NCBI RefSeq assembly: GCF_900103345.1
Contig: NZ_LT629702.1
Location: 3,844,001-3,908,000, forward strand
DNA from: Pseudomonas azotoformans
GTDB taxonomy: Bacteria > Pseudomonadota > Gammaproteobacteria > Pseudomonadales > Pseudomonadaceae
Direction: 5' to 3'
DNA: 64,000 bases
This document shows positions 13,049 through 22,159 of this stretch, one piece after another. The translations under genes and the position numbers were made by a program. Below the pieces are notes generated by a model that did no database searches, was not told the origin of the DNA, and saw only the letters and a program-made list of their open reading frames with translations. The first letter of the stretch is position 1, and each line of letters begins with the position of its first letter.

Positions 13049-13246
13049 TCAACAGCACTTGGGCCCACCCTTGCCGCCGTAACGGGCTTCCTGGCGTTCC
13101 CGGAAGAACGCCTTGTAGTCCATCACCGGCTTGTCCGGGTGTTTGGTTTGCATATGCTCGACGTAGGTGTCGTAGTCGGGCATGCCGACCATCAGGCGTG
13201 CGGCCTGACCGAGGTATTTACCGAGGCGACTGATGTCATTGAACAT
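13049..13246 (-). CDS. YbdD/YjiX family small protein
   Basis: 65 residues, soluble, with the family core [24 protein letters not shown] segment and a C-terminal KCC. Genes of this family almost always follow cstA/btsT, as here: it starts 15 bases after cstA on the same strand, so the two are probably co-transcribed. Its function is not established; a role with the carbon-starvation transporter is inferred from the constant pairing. The closing Cys pair could bind metal. Confidence 0.85.
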   Translation of the reverse strand: MFNDISRLGKYLGQAARLMVGMPDYDTYVEHMQTKHPDKPVMDYKAFFRERQEARYGGKGGPKCC

Positions 13247-13261
13247 GGTTGCAACCCTCGA

Positions 13262-15328
13262 TTACGCGTCCGGTACGGCCTGGAACGGGGCTTCTTTATC
13301 CGTACGTTCTTTGTTGCCCCAGGCGGCGACACCGACTTTGAGCGCATAGAACAGGATGCTGAACACCACGAACAGGAACAGCGCCGTCAGCGTTGCGTTG
13401 GTGTAGGCGTTGTAGATCACGTGCTGCATCTGGTCGATGCTCTTGGCCGGGGCCAGGATCTGGCCGTTGGCCAATGCATCGCTGTACTTCTTGGCCAGGG
13501 ACAGGAAGCCGATCGCCGGGTTCGCGTCGAACAGCTTGATGAAGCCCGCCGTGGTGGTGCAGATCAGCAGCCACACGGCCGGCAGCATGGTCACCCAGAT
13601 GTAGCGCTGGCGTTTCATTTTGATCAGCACAACGGTGGCCAGCATCAGCGCGATACCCGCCAGCATCTGGTTGGAGATACCGAACAGCGGCCACAAGGTG
13701 TTGATACCGCCCAGTGGGTCGATCACGCCCTGGTACAGCAGATAACCCCACATCGCCACGCAGCCTGCCGTTGCAATGAGGTTGGCGGTCCACGACTCGG
13801 TGCGTTTCAGCGCCGGCACGAAAGAGCCCAGCAGGTCTTGCAGCATGAAACGACCGGCACGGGTGCCCGCATCCACCGCCGTCAGGATGAACAGCGCTTC
13901 AAACAGGATCGCAAAGTGGTACCAGAACGCCATGGTGTTTTCACCCGGCAGTACATTGTGCAGGATCTGTGCGATACCCACCGCCAAGGTCGGTGCACCG
14001 CCGGCACGCGCCAGGATGGTGGTCTCACCGATGTCATGGGCCACGGCTTGCAGCGCCTCAGGCGTGATCGCAAAACCCCAGCTGCTGACGGTTTGCGCCA
14101 CGGCAACCACATCACCACCGACCACAGCAGCCGGGCTGTTCATGGCGAAGTACACGCCCGGCTCGATCACCGAAGCGGCAACCATCGCCATAATCGCCAC
14201 GAACGACTCCATCAGCATGCCGCCGTAACCGATGTAGCGGGCGTTGGTTTCGTTGTCCAGCAGCTTGGGCGTGGTGCCAGAGGAGATCAGCGCGTGGAAC
14301 CCCGAGACCGCGCCACAGGCGATGGTAATGAACAGGAACGGGAACAAGCCGCCCTTCCACACCGGGCCCGTGCCGTCGATGAACTGGGTCAGGGCCGGCA
14401 TTTTCAGCTCGGGCATGGTGACCAGGATGCCGATCGCCAGGGCGATGATGGTGCCGATTTTCAGGAAGGTGGAGAGGTAGTCACGCGGTGCCAGGATCAG
14501 CCACACCGGCAGTACCGCCGCGACAAAACCGTAACCGATCAACATCCAGGTGATCTGGATACCGGTGAAGGTGAACGCCTTGGCCCAGACCGGGTCAGCG
14601 GCAATCTGCCCGCCCAGCCAGATCGAACCCAGCAGCAACAGCACGCCGATGATCGAGATTTCACCGATGCGGCCCGGGCGGATGTAGCGCATGTAGATGC
14701 CCATGAACATCGCGATCGGGATGGTCGCCATCACCGTGAAGATGCCCCATGGGCTCTCGGCCAGGGCCTTGACCACGATCAGCGCCAGCACCGCAAGGAT
14801 GATGATCATGATCAGGAAGCAGCCGAACAGCGCGATGGTCCCCGGGATGCGGCCCATCTCTTCGCGAACCATGTCCCCCAGGGAGCGGCCATTGCGACGG
14901 GTGGACAGGAACAGGACCATGAAGTCCTGCACCGCACCGGCCAGTACCACGCCGGCAATCAGCCAGAGCGTGCCGGGCAGGTAGCCCATTTGCGCCGCCA
15001 GTACCGGGCCGACCAGCGGGCCTGCACCGGCAATCGCCGCAAAGTGGTGACCAAAAAGGATGTGTTTGTTGGTCGGCACATAGTCCAGACCATCGTTGTT
15101 GAGCACTGCGGGGGTGGCCCGCCGTGGATCGAGCTGCATCACATTATTAGCGATGAACAGACTGTAGTAGCGGTACGCAACCAGGTAGATGGCCACAGCA
15201 GCGACCACAATCCACAAGGCGTTGATCGCCTCGCCGCGGCGCAAGGCCACTACGCCCAGGGCGCACGCTCCTACGATTGCCAGCACCAGCCAGGGTAGGT
15301 GGCGTAGCAGGCTATTATTATTTTTCAT
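13262..15328 (-). CDS. cstA: Carbon starvation protein A (peptide/pyruvate transporter family)
   Basis: 688 residues with many membrane helices; the first begins near residue 10 after MKNNNSLLRHLP. Typical CstA segments are present (GHHFAAIAGAGPLVGPVLAA and SLGDMVREEMG). Members import pyruvate or peptides when carbon is scarce. The ATG at 15326-15328 is chosen because the preceding 43 codons of open frame do not resemble the family. It leads a probable cstA-yjiX operon. A 6-bp inverted repeat (AGACCA/TGGTCT) lies about 65 bases upstream. Confidence 0.92.
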   Translation of the reverse strand: MKNNNSLLRHLPWLVLAIVGACALGVVALRRGEAINALWIVVAAVAIYLVAYRYYSLFIANNVMQLDPRRATPAVLNNDGLDYVPTNKHILFGHHFAAIAGAGPLVGPVLAAQMGYLPGTLWLIAGVVLAGAVQDFMVLFLSTRRNGRSLGDMVREEMGRIPGTIALFGCFLIMIIILAVLALIVVKALAESPWGIFTVMATIPIAMFMGIYMRYIRPGRIGEISIIGVLLLLGSIWLGGQIAADPVWAKAFTFTGIQITWMLIGYGFVAAVLPVWLILAPRDYLSTFLKIGTIIALAIGILVTMPELKMPALTQFIDGTGPVWKGGLFPFLFITIACGAVSGFHALISSGTTPKLLDNETNARYIGYGGMLMESFVAIMAMVAASVIEPGVYFAMNSPAAVVGGDVVAVAQTVSSWGFAITPEALQAVAHDIGETTILARAGGAPTLAVGIAQILHNVLPGENTMAFWYHFAILFEALFILTAVDAGTRAGRFMLQDLLGSFVPALKRTESWTANLIATAGCVAMWGYLLYQGVIDPLGGINTLWPLFGISNQMLAGIALMLATVVLIKMKRQRYIWVTMLPAVWLLICTTTAGFIKLFDANPAIGFLSLAKKYSDALANGQILAPAKSIDQMQHVIYNAYTNATLTALFLFVVFSILFYALKVGVAAWGNKERTDKEAPFQAVPDA

Positions 15329-15393
15329 TTTTATATTCCAGCCAGGGTGGACAGAAAGGACAGCCGTTCCGAGTTTAGCGCTGTTGGCTTTAA

Positions 15394-15416
15394 AGACCAC
15401 CCCCCTACATTGGTCT
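15394..15416. promoter_or_regulatory. Inverted repeat between cstA and mapZ, possible operator
   Basis: AGACCA at 15394-15399 and TGGTCT at 15411-15416 are perfect inverted repeats with an 11-base C-rich spacer. Position (65 bases before cstA) suits a transcription-factor site; the regulator is unknown. Confidence 0.3.
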
Positions 15417-15502
15417 AGAGCCTTCTGTGGGCAAAAAAAGCAGAAATATCGGGCCAATGATGGCGCAGGGCTACAATCCTCCTATCTCCAGAGGGTTTCA
15501 CC

Positions 15503-15871
15503 ATGACCGAGCAACCGTCTGACCGCCGTCGTTTCCGTCGCATCGCCTTTGACGCTAAAACCGAAATTCGGCAAAACGGCCGCGAATGGCCGGTGCAATT
15601 GGTGGATTTGTCGCTAAAGGGCCTGCTGGTGCAACGGCCGGAAGACTGGAAGGGCAACAAGGCACTGCCGTTCGACGTCGATATCCGCCTGGATCCCAAG
15701 GCGCATATAAAGATGCAGGTGCGACTGGCCCATGAAGATGATGGTCAGTTGGGTTTTGTGTGCCAGCACATCGACCTGGACTCGATCAGCCACTTGCGGC
15801 GGCTGATCGAGTTGAACCTGGGTGATGAGGATGAGCTGCACCGGGAGTTGGACGCTTTGCTGGAAGTGTGA
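15503..15871 (+). CDS. mapZ: PilZ-domain c-di-GMP adaptor MapZ
   Basis: 122 residues, essentially one PilZ domain. The c-di-GMP binding signatures are RRRFRR (RxxxR motif, residues about 8-13) and DLSLKG (D/NxSxxG, residues about 34-39). In P. aeruginosa the orthologue, next to radA as here, binds c-di-GMP and then inhibits the chemotaxis methyltransferase CheR1, affecting surface attachment. It is transcribed divergently from cstA and converges, with a 4-bp gap, on the following gene. Confidence 0.88.
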   Translation: MTEQPSDRRRFRRIAFDAKTEIRQNGREWPVQLVDLSLKGLLVQRPEDWKGNKALPFDVDIRLDPKAHIKMQVRLAHEDDGQLGFVCQHIDLDSISHLRRLIELNLGDEDELHRELDALLEV

Positions 15872-15875
15872 CGAC

Positions 15876-16601
15876 TCAGGGAAATGCCGTACGCGCCGGG
15901 AAGTCGCTTTCCGACTCCCAGAAGCCGGCTTTCTGAGTCGACGCAGCCTGCCAGAGGCCATCGGCAAAACGGTAGGTGGTGTAACGGGTGGCGAAGTCTT
16001 CGTCCCCATCACCGTCCATGAAGGACGACACTTGCAGCAATTCATCCGCCCCGCCCGCGGTTGGCGTCGACGCCTGCCAGGCGGCCTTGCCGGTCTGGGC
16101 CAGGGTCAGTGGCTTGATCTTGCCGTCGGTGCCTTTGTAGTCCATTGGTTTGAGTTGTTGTTTGGCGGGCATTAACACCTGCGTGGCCGGGCCGCTGTAG
16201 CTACCCATCGGCGCGGTTTGGTCGATGACCAGGAAATACACCGTCTCCGGCAAGCCCTTGAGCGGGGCTTTCTTGACCTCGGCCAACGGGTAACCGAGGT
16301 CTTCATGGGCGATCACGTCACCGGAGGCCGACACTAACCGCACCTGGGCTTCCAGCAGCGGTTTTTCCACCAAGTCGCCGGGCTCGTCGAACGAGTCCTC
16401 ATCCAACCCATTGCCCCAACTGTCCTTGTGCAATTGAGCGCTGATGCGTTGGTCTTCGAGCACCTGTAGAACGCTGCCGTCATCCGTTGCCAGCTTTTGC
16501 GCCAGACGATAACCGGCGGGCAACTCGGCCCACGCCAAAGCGGGCAGCCCGGCCAAGGCGACAAACAGGGCGACTGCGCCCCAGCATTTCGATGGTTGCA
16601 T
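15876..16601 (-). CDS. Exported protein of unknown function
   Basis: 241 residues with a clear signal peptide (MQPSKCWGAVALFVALAGLP, cleavage after AWA). The mature part looks like a beta-rich periplasmic protein; it contains a calcium-like acidic loop FMDGDGDEDFATRY. I chose the ATG at 16599-16601, since AGGGA is then at a usable distance, while the ATG three codons upstream would overlap it. It follows radA by 16 bases and may be co-transcribed. I do not recognise the family. Confidence 0.75.
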   Translation of the reverse strand: MQPSKCWGAVALFVALAGLPALAWAELPAGYRLAQKLATDDGSVLQVLEDQRISAQLHKDSWGNGLDEDSFDEPGDLVEKPLLEAQVRLVSASGDVIAHEDLGYPLAEVKKAPLKGLPETVYFLVIDQTAPMGSYSGPATQVLMPAKQQLKPMDYKGTDGKIKPLTLAQTGKAAWQASTPTAGGADELLQVSSFMDGDGDEDFATRYTTYRFADGLWQAASTQKAGFWESESDFPARTAFP

Positions 16602-16617
16602 GGCATTCATCCCTGAT

Positions 16618-17985
16618 TTATTCGAACAGTGCATCCAGCGCCTGCTCCAGGCGCGTGACCCCAATAATTTTTATGCCTGGCGGCGACTCTTTCGGCGCAT
16701 TGCCCTTGGGCACGATTGCGCGTTTAAAGCCGTGCTTGGCCGCTTCCTTCAACCGTTCCTGACCACTCGGTACCGGGCGCACTTCGCCCGACAGGCCGAC
16801 CTCGCCAAACACCAGCAGGTCGTGAGGCAGCGGTTTATTGCGCAAGCTCGACATGACCGCCGCCATCAACGCCAGGTCGGACGCGGTTTCCAGCACCTTG
16901 ACCCCGCCGACCACGTTAAGGAACACGTCCTGGTCATGGGTCGGAATGCCACCGTGGCGGTGCAGGACCGCCAATAGCATCGCCAGGCGGTTCTGGTCCA
17001 GGCCCAGGGTCACGCGGCGCGGGTTGGCCAGGTGGCTGTCATCCACCAGTGCCTGCACTTCCACCAGCATCGGGCGGGTGCCTTCCCACGTTGCCATCAC
17101 CACGCTGCCCGGGACTTCTTCCTGGGCACGGGTCAGAAAGATCGCCGACGGGTTGGAGACCTCTTTCAGTCCCCGGTCGGTCATGGCGAACACGCCCAAT
17201 TCGTTTACCGCCCCGAAGCGGTTCTTCACCGCCCGCAGCAAACGCAGGCGGCCATCCGATTCACCTTCGAAATACAGCACCGTGTCGACCATATGCTCCA
17301 GCACCCGAGGCCCGGCCAGCGCGCCTTCCTTGGTGACGTGGCCGACCAGGAAGATCGCCGTGCCACTCTGCTTGGCATACCGCACCAGCAGCGCCGCGCT
17401 CTCGCGCACCTGGGACACGCCGCCCGGCGCCGATTGCAGTTGCTCGGTGAAAATGGTCTGGATCGAGTCGATCACCATGACCTTGGGCTTTTCGATACGG
17501 GCCGTGGCGATGATGCTTTCGATGCAGGTTTCGGTCATGACCCGCAATTGGTCCTGGGGCAACCCCAGGCGGCGGGCGCGCATGGCCACTTGCTGCTGGG
17601 ATTCTTCGCCGGTGACGTACAGCGCCGGCATGCGGCTGGCGATGCTGCACAGGGTTTGCAGCAAAATCGTCGACTTGCCGATGCCCGGGTCACCGCCGAT
17701 CAGCACCACCGAGCCGTCCACCAGGCCGCCGCCCAGCACGCGGTCCAACTCGCCGGATGCCGTGGAAAATCGCGGGATTTCTTCGACGCTGACTTCAGCC
17801 AGGGTCTTGATCTGCGCCTGCTGCCCGGTCCAGCCGGCACGGCCGGTGGGGGCCGCCGCGCCGCCGCTCTCGATCATGGTTTCAGTCAGGGTGTTCCACG
17901 CACCGCACTCGGTGCACTGGCCGGCCCACTTGGGAAAGGTCGCGCCGCACTCCGTGCAGCCGTACATGCGCTTGGCCTTTGCCAT
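16618..17985 (-). CDS. radA: DNA repair protein RadA (Sms)
   Basis: 455 residues. Order: N-terminal C4 zinc finger (CTEC...CTEC, residues about 10-27), RecA-like ATPase with Walker A GGDPGIGKS, the RadA-specific KNRFG motif, and a C-terminal Lon-protease-like domain (residues about 290-455). It promotes branch migration of recombination intermediates. It lies in the conserved mapZ-radA neighbourhood. Confidence 0.95.
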   Translation of the reverse strand: MAKAKRMYGCTECGATFPKWAGQCTECGAWNTLTETMIESGGAAAPTGRAGWTGQQAQIKTLAEVSVEEIPRFSTASGELDRVLGGGLVDGSVVLIGGDPGIGKSTILLQTLCSIASRMPALYVTGEESQQQVAMRARRLGLPQDQLRVMTETCIESIIATARIEKPKVMVIDSIQTIFTEQLQSAPGGVSQVRESAALLVRYAKQSGTAIFLVGHVTKEGALAGPRVLEHMVDTVLYFEGESDGRLRLLRAVKNRFGAVNELGVFAMTDRGLKEVSNPSAIFLTRAQEEVPGSVVMATWEGTRPMLVEVQALVDDSHLANPRRVTLGLDQNRLAMLLAVLHRHGGIPTHDQDVFLNVVGGVKVLETASDLALMAAVMSSLRNKPLPHDLLVFGEVGLSGEVRPVPSGQERLKEAAKHGFKRAIVPKGNAPKESPPGIKIIGVTRLEQALDALFE

Positions 17986-18020
17986 TTGAGAACCTCCAAC
18001 CGAAAAAACGCGATGATAGC

Positions 18021-18560
18021 TCAGCGCGACGCCGGGGTCCGGATTTCACCACTGGCCAAGCGTGAAGCACTGTTGCCGACCGGGTCTTCGGCATTGAGAT
18101 CGGCACCTTTGGCCTTGAGTTCATCGAGCAGCTCGACACGCTTGAACAGCCCGGCGTACATGGCGGCGGTCTGTCCGGCGCCGTTGCGCTGGTCGGGGTT
18201 GCAGTCGGTGGCCAGCAGGCGCTGGGCGATTTTCAGCTCGCCCTTGAAGATCGCCCCCATCAGCGCGGTGTTGCCGCGTTTGTCCTGCACGCAGGCGTCG
18301 GCACCGGCAGTGAGCAGGCGTTCCACGAACGGCCCCTGGCCGTGGTAGGCCGCGAGGATCAGCGCGGTATAGCCCTTGTCGTCCTGGGTGTTGAGGCTGT
18401 AGCCGGCGTCGATGAAGGTGTTGAGCATGTCGAGGTCGCCACGGCGGGCGGCGTCGAAGTAGTAGTCCTGCAACTGGGCCTTGAGCGCTACCGGGTCGGG
18501 AGTCTCGGCATGGGCGACAAAGGCCAGCATGGTCATCAGCAAGCCGATAGAAATTCGCAT
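18021..18560 (-). CDS. ankB: Ankyrin-repeat periplasmic protein AnkB
   Basis: 179 residues with a signal peptide (MRISIGLLMTMLAFVAHA) and about four ankyrin repeats (for example DKGYTALILAAYHGQGPFVE and KRGNTALMGAIFKGELKIAQ). The ATG at 18560 has AGGAGA upstream. It starts 58 bases after katB on the same strand. In P. aeruginosa ankB follows katB in an operon and is needed for full catalase activity, so the same role is likely. Confidence 0.88.
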   Translation of the reverse strand: MRISIGLLMTMLAFVAHAETPDPVALKAQLQDYYFDAARRGDLDMLNTFIDAGYSLNTQDDKGYTALILAAYHGQGPFVERLLTAGADACVQDKRGNTALMGAIFKGELKIAQRLLATDCNPDQRNGAGQTAAMYAGLFKRVELLDELKAKGADLNAEDPVGNSASRLASGEIRTPASR

Positions 18561-18618
18561 GGGTTTTCTCCTGCCAGGGGTCGACGCCCGTATCGGGGCG
18601 TCGACCGTAACCAACGGA

Positions 18619-20160
18619 TCAGTCAGTCAGTTTTTCCGCCAGCGCCTTCACGCGCGCCAGGTCACCCTTGGCCACCTTGGCCACGCCGGTGCCATATTCC
18701 GGGTCGGCTTTGTAAAGGAACGACAGGATGATGTGCTTGCTCTCGTCATCGGTGGTCGCCAGCGAGCCGCCGAAGTTTTCGATCAGGTCCTGACGCTCTT
18801 TCTTGTTGAAGGAGCGGTACAGATCGCCGGCCTGCTTGAAGTTCTGCTCACGCTGGATCTTCGCCTGCTGGGTGCTGCCCGACAGTGCCGACTGGCTGTA
18901 GCGCGCGGTTTGTGGCTCTTCCCGTGGCATCAGCCGGCTTGGCTGGTAGTTCACACCGGTGGTGGTCTTGCCGAAGTTCATCGCGCCGTCCTGGTTGCCG
19001 TTGTTGACGGTCACCCGTGGCGCGTTGATCGGCAGTTGCAAGGCGTTGGCGCCCAAGCGGTACATCTGGGTGTCGGCGTAGGAAAACACCCGGCCTTGCA
19101 GCAGACGGTCTTCCGACGGCTCGATGCCCGGCACCAGGTTGGCCGGGGCCATGGCCACTTGCTCGGTTTCCTGGAAGACGTTGGCCGGGTTGCGGTTCAG
19201 CACCATTTGTCCGACTTTGCGCTCGGGTACATCCGGCCAGATCTTGGTGGCGTCCAACGGGTCGAAATCGAACTTGGCCAGGTCTTCAGGCTTGAGCACC
19301 TGCACGTACAGGTCCCACTTGGGGAAGTCGCCTTTGTTGATGTGGGTGACCAGGTCGTTGGTCATGTGGCTGTAGTCGCGGCCCTGCACTTCGGTGACCT
19401 GCTTGGGATCGAGGTTCTTGATGCCTTGCAGGCTCTTCCAGTGGAACTTGACGTAGTGCACTTCACCCTTGGCGTTGATCAGCTTGTAGGCGTGCACACC
19501 GTTGCCGTCCATCTCCCGGTAACTGGCCGGGGTGCCGGAGTCGGAGTACAGCTCGGTCAGGGTACGGGTGGCTTCGGGTACGTGGGAGAAGAAGTCGAAA
19601 CGACGCGAGTCGTCATCCAGGTTGGTACGCGGGTCTGGCTTGAAGGCGTGGACCATGTCCGGGAACTTGATGGCATCGCGGATGAAGAACGTCGGGAAGT
19701 TGTTGCCCACCAGGTCCCAGTTGCCCTCGGCGGTGTAGAACTTGGTGGCGAAACCGCGTGGGTCACGCAGGGTTTCCGGGGAGTGGTTGCCGTGAACCAC
19801 GGCGGAAAAGCGCACGAACACTGGAGTGGCCTCGCCGGCCGCAAACACCTTGGCCTTGGTCAGGTCGCTGAGGCCGTCAGTGACGGTGAAGGTACCGTGG
19901 GCGCCGGTGCCACGCGCGTGTACGACGCGCTCGGGGATGCGCTCGCGATCGAAACGCTGCAATTTCTGAATAAGCTGCACGTCCTGGAGCAGCACCGGGC
20001 CATTGGCGCCGGCGGTTTGCGAGTTCTGGTTGTCGCCGACGGCGGCACCGTTATCGCGGGTCAGGTTGGCGGCGTGTACCGACAGGGAAAGCAGGCTGGC
20101 GGTCACCAGTACCAGCGCGGATCGCGCGGTAACAGGCCCGCGGCTCATTGGGGTCTTCAT
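18619..20160 (-). CDS. katB: Exported catalase KatB
   Basis: 513 residues. A signal peptide (hydrophobic ALVLVTASLLSLSVHA) precedes a monofunctional heme catalase. The catalytic His81 is in RVVHARGTGAHG, the conserved Asn in NNFPTFFIRD, and the proximal heme Tyr in RVFSYADTQ. It degrades hydrogen peroxide in the periplasm or at the cell surface. With ankB downstream it forms the katB-ankB operon, peroxide-induced through OxyR in related species; I could not identify an OxyR site confidently in the 287-bp region upstream. Confidence 0.93.
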   Translation of the reverse strand: MKTPMSRGPVTARSALVLVTASLLSLSVHAANLTRDNGAAVGDNQNSQTAGANGPVLLQDVQLIQKLQRFDRERIPERVVHARGTGAHGTFTVTDGLSDLTKAKVFAAGEATPVFVRFSAVVHGNHSPETLRDPRGFATKFYTAEGNWDLVGNNFPTFFIRDAIKFPDMVHAFKPDPRTNLDDDSRRFDFFSHVPEATRTLTELYSDSGTPASYREMDGNGVHAYKLINAKGEVHYVKFHWKSLQGIKNLDPKQVTEVQGRDYSHMTNDLVTHINKGDFPKWDLYVQVLKPEDLAKFDFDPLDATKIWPDVPERKVGQMVLNRNPANVFQETEQVAMAPANLVPGIEPSEDRLLQGRVFSYADTQMYRLGANALQLPINAPRVTVNNGNQDGAMNFGKTTTGVNYQPSRLMPREEPQTARYSQSALSGSTQQAKIQREQNFKQAGDLYRSFNKKERQDLIENFGGSLATTDDESKHIILSFLYKADPEYGTGVAKVAKGDLARVKALAEKLTD

Positions 20161-20447
20161 CGAGGTTTCCTCTGGTTTTTTTAGTGCACATTCAGTTGTG
20201 CTTGCCAGAGGCTAGTGACCCGCGAGTCAGAAGATAAATAGAAAAGCCGTACCAACCCGATTGATAAAATAATCTGGTAAGTGGCTGATTTGGCGAGTAT
20301 TTCGCGCGCGATTGATGGCACTTTGCAAACTAATTGCGTTTTAATGTGTCGATAAAAGCTGACAGTGTTAGCGGTTGTTTCAGGCAAGCCCTCTACGACT
20401 GACTTACACTGGGTACCACCCTTCTCATCTGTAACAAGGAATAACCT

Positions 20448-20867
20448 ATGGGCGTGATCAGTGAGTTCAAGGCCTTCGCGGTCAAAGGTAATGTGGTCGA
20501 CATGGCCGTCGGTATTATCATCGGCGCCGCCTTCGGCAAAATTGTTTCCTCGTTTGTAGGCGATGTGGTGATGCCGCCCATTGGTCTGTTGATCGGGGGC
20601 GTGGACTTCGGTGACCTGGCGATAACGCTCAAGGCCGCCCAAGGCGATGTGCCTGCGGTGGTCCTGGCATACGGCAAGTTCATCCAGAGCGTCATCGACT
20701 TTGTGATCGTCGCGTTTGCGATTTTCATGGGTGTGAAGGCAATCAACCGCCTCAAGCGTGAAGAGGCCGTGGCACCGAGCCTGCCGCCGACGCCAACCAA
20801 GGAAGAAGTGTTGCTGGGTGAGATCCGCGATCTGCTCAAGGTACAGAACGACAAGCCGCGGCTATAA
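20448..20867 (+). CDS. mscL: Large-conductance mechanosensitive channel
   Basis: 139 residues, normal length. Typical N-terminus ([30 protein letters not shown]) with TM1, a periplasmic loop, TM2 ([20 protein letters not shown]) and a charged C-terminal helix ending in [15 protein letters not shown] sequence. It is a pentameric inner-membrane channel that releases solutes on hypo-osmotic shock. AAGGAAT lies upstream of the ATG. Confidence 0.95.
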   Translation: MGVISEFKAFAVKGNVVDMAVGIIIGAAFGKIVSSFVGDVVMPPIGLLIGGVDFGDLAITLKAAQGDVPAVVLAYGKFIQSVIDFVIVAFAIFMGVKAINRLKREEAVAPSLPPTPTKEEVLLGEIRDLLKVQNDKPRL

Positions 20868-20887
20868 GCCAGACGGTTACAAGCCTC

Positions 20888-20987
20888 TGTAGGAGCGAGC
20901 TTGCTCGCGAAAAAACTCAACGATATCGCGTGAAAGCTGGATAAACGCAGTGCCTATGAGTCCTTCGCGAGCAAGCTCGCTCCTACA
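20888..20987 (+). repeat. REP doublet, long-spacer class, copy 2
   Basis: Same 24-bp arms as the copy at 11843, and a related spacer (CAACGATATCGCG...GTGCCTATGAG). It separates the convergent mscL and fpr genes and is followed by AAAAGCGCTTTTTT. Confidence 0.9.
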
Positions 20988-21001
20988 AAAGCGCTTTTTT
21001 A

Positions 21002-21778
21002 TTACCAGTAGTTTTCCACCGCCACCTGGCCAGGTCGACGGCTCAAGCTCAGGTTCATATCGCGCTGCTTGAGCAACTGGCGCGTGTCATCGACCATCTG
21101 CGGGTTGCCACAGATCAGCACGCGGGAATGCTCCGGGGTCAGTTCGACGCCCGCCGCGCGCTCCAACTCGCCGTTTTCAATCAACGTGGTGATGCGCCCA
21201 TTCAAAGCGCCCGCATGTTGCTCACGCGTGACGATGGGGATGTAGGTGAACTTGTGCGCGTATTCGGCCAGGTACTCGCGTTCGCCCAACGTGTTGATCA
21301 GCGCTTGGTAAGCCAACTCTTTGGCTTCGCGTGCGCTGTACACCAGGATGATGCGTTCGAATTTCTCCCAGACCTCGAAGTCCTGCAGGATCGACAAAAA
21401 CGGTGCCACCCCGGTGCCCGTTCCCAGCATCCACAGGTCGCGACCATCGACGAACCGGTTCAAGGTCAGGAACCCCGTGGCCTGGCGCTCCACCATCAAG
21501 GTATCGCCCACGCGCAGGCGGCTCAGTTCGCTGGTGAACTCACCTTCCGGAACGACAATCGAGAAGAAGTCCAAGTGCTCATCAAACGGCGAGGACACCA
21601 AGGAATACGCACGCCATACCGTGCTGCCATCCGCCTTGGTAACCCCCAGGCGCACAAACTGGCCCGCGGTAAAACGAAAGCCCGGGTCGCGGGTGGTGCG
21701 CAGGGTAAACAGGCTGGGGGTCAGCGATTGCACGTCGAGCAAGGTCTGGCGGGTAAATTTCTCAGCACTGGCCGTCAT
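21002..21778 (-). CDS. fprB: Ferredoxin/flavodoxin-NADP+ reductase (FprB type)
   Basis: 258 residues. FAD-binding domain with RAYSLVSSP, NADPH domain with GTGTGVAPFLS, and the C-terminus VENYW, whose aromatic end stacks on the flavin in this family. It transfers electrons between NADPH and ferredoxin or flavodoxin. Many pseudomonads have two such enzymes; linkage to mscL and ppoR points to the one called FprB in P. putida, but the assignment between paralogues is from context. Confidence 0.85.
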   Translation of the reverse strand: MTASAEKFTRQTLLDVQSLTPSLFTLRTTRDPGFRFTAGQFVRLGVTKADGSTVWRAYSLVSSPFDEHLDFFSIVVPEGEFTSELSRLRVGDTLMVERQATGFLTLNRFVDGRDLWMLGTGTGVAPFLSILQDFEVWEKFERIILVYSAREAKELAYQALINTLGEREYLAEYAHKFTYIPIVTREQHAGALNGRITTLIENGELERAAGVELTPEHSRVLICGNPQMVDDTRQLLKQRDMNLSLSRRPGQVAVENYW

Positions 21779-22159
21779 GGGGGGCTCCGTTCTACAGGTG
21801 CCCTAGTGTCGCTCAAAGTGGCGTGCGGAAACACCTACGATAGGTAGTGGCATCACGCGAGCACGCAGTGATGGCAACTTAATTGCACCGCTAATCAATT
21901 CGCTATTAGCCCTTCAAGTCGCTTCATAAATTCGCTGTTAGTTGATTGTTACAGAGGCTTCAAGCCACTCATAAATCGCAGTTTTCTTACTCGCCACTTA
22001 CTTAGCCAAGTAACGTTCCTGCGGAAAAATTCTTAAAGCTTGCCACCCAAGAACGAAATTTTCCTCTCTCCCTGTAGTCCGTGTCCTACACTGATTTTCG
22101 TGCAGCTATGGGGGTTAAGGACGTACCCCAAGTCACGGAGAATCCATGGAGATTTACCC
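21779..22159. other. AT-rich divergent intergenic region between fprB and ppoR, with short direct repeats
   Basis: No coding frame is visible. Two degenerate direct repeats occur: CTTCAAG-TCGCTTCATAAATTCGC (21912 onward) and CTTCAAGCCACTCATAAATCGC (21958 onward), and AATTCGCTATTAG (21897) with AATTCGCTGTTAG (21929). An inverted repeat TGTAG-N8-CTACA lies at 22073-22090, about 70 bases before ppoR. The region probably contains both promoters. Confidence 0.4.

Noticed and set aside
13139..15298. 719-codon open frame antisense to cstA
   Set aside because: Its composition (His, Gln, Arg, Asp-rich) is the mirror of a GC-rich membrane-protein gene; the sense frame is a recognised family.
22073..22090. 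lux box upstream of ppoR
   Set aside because: The dyad is CTG-N14-CAC-like rather than CTG-N10-CAG; kept only as an unassigned inverted repeat.
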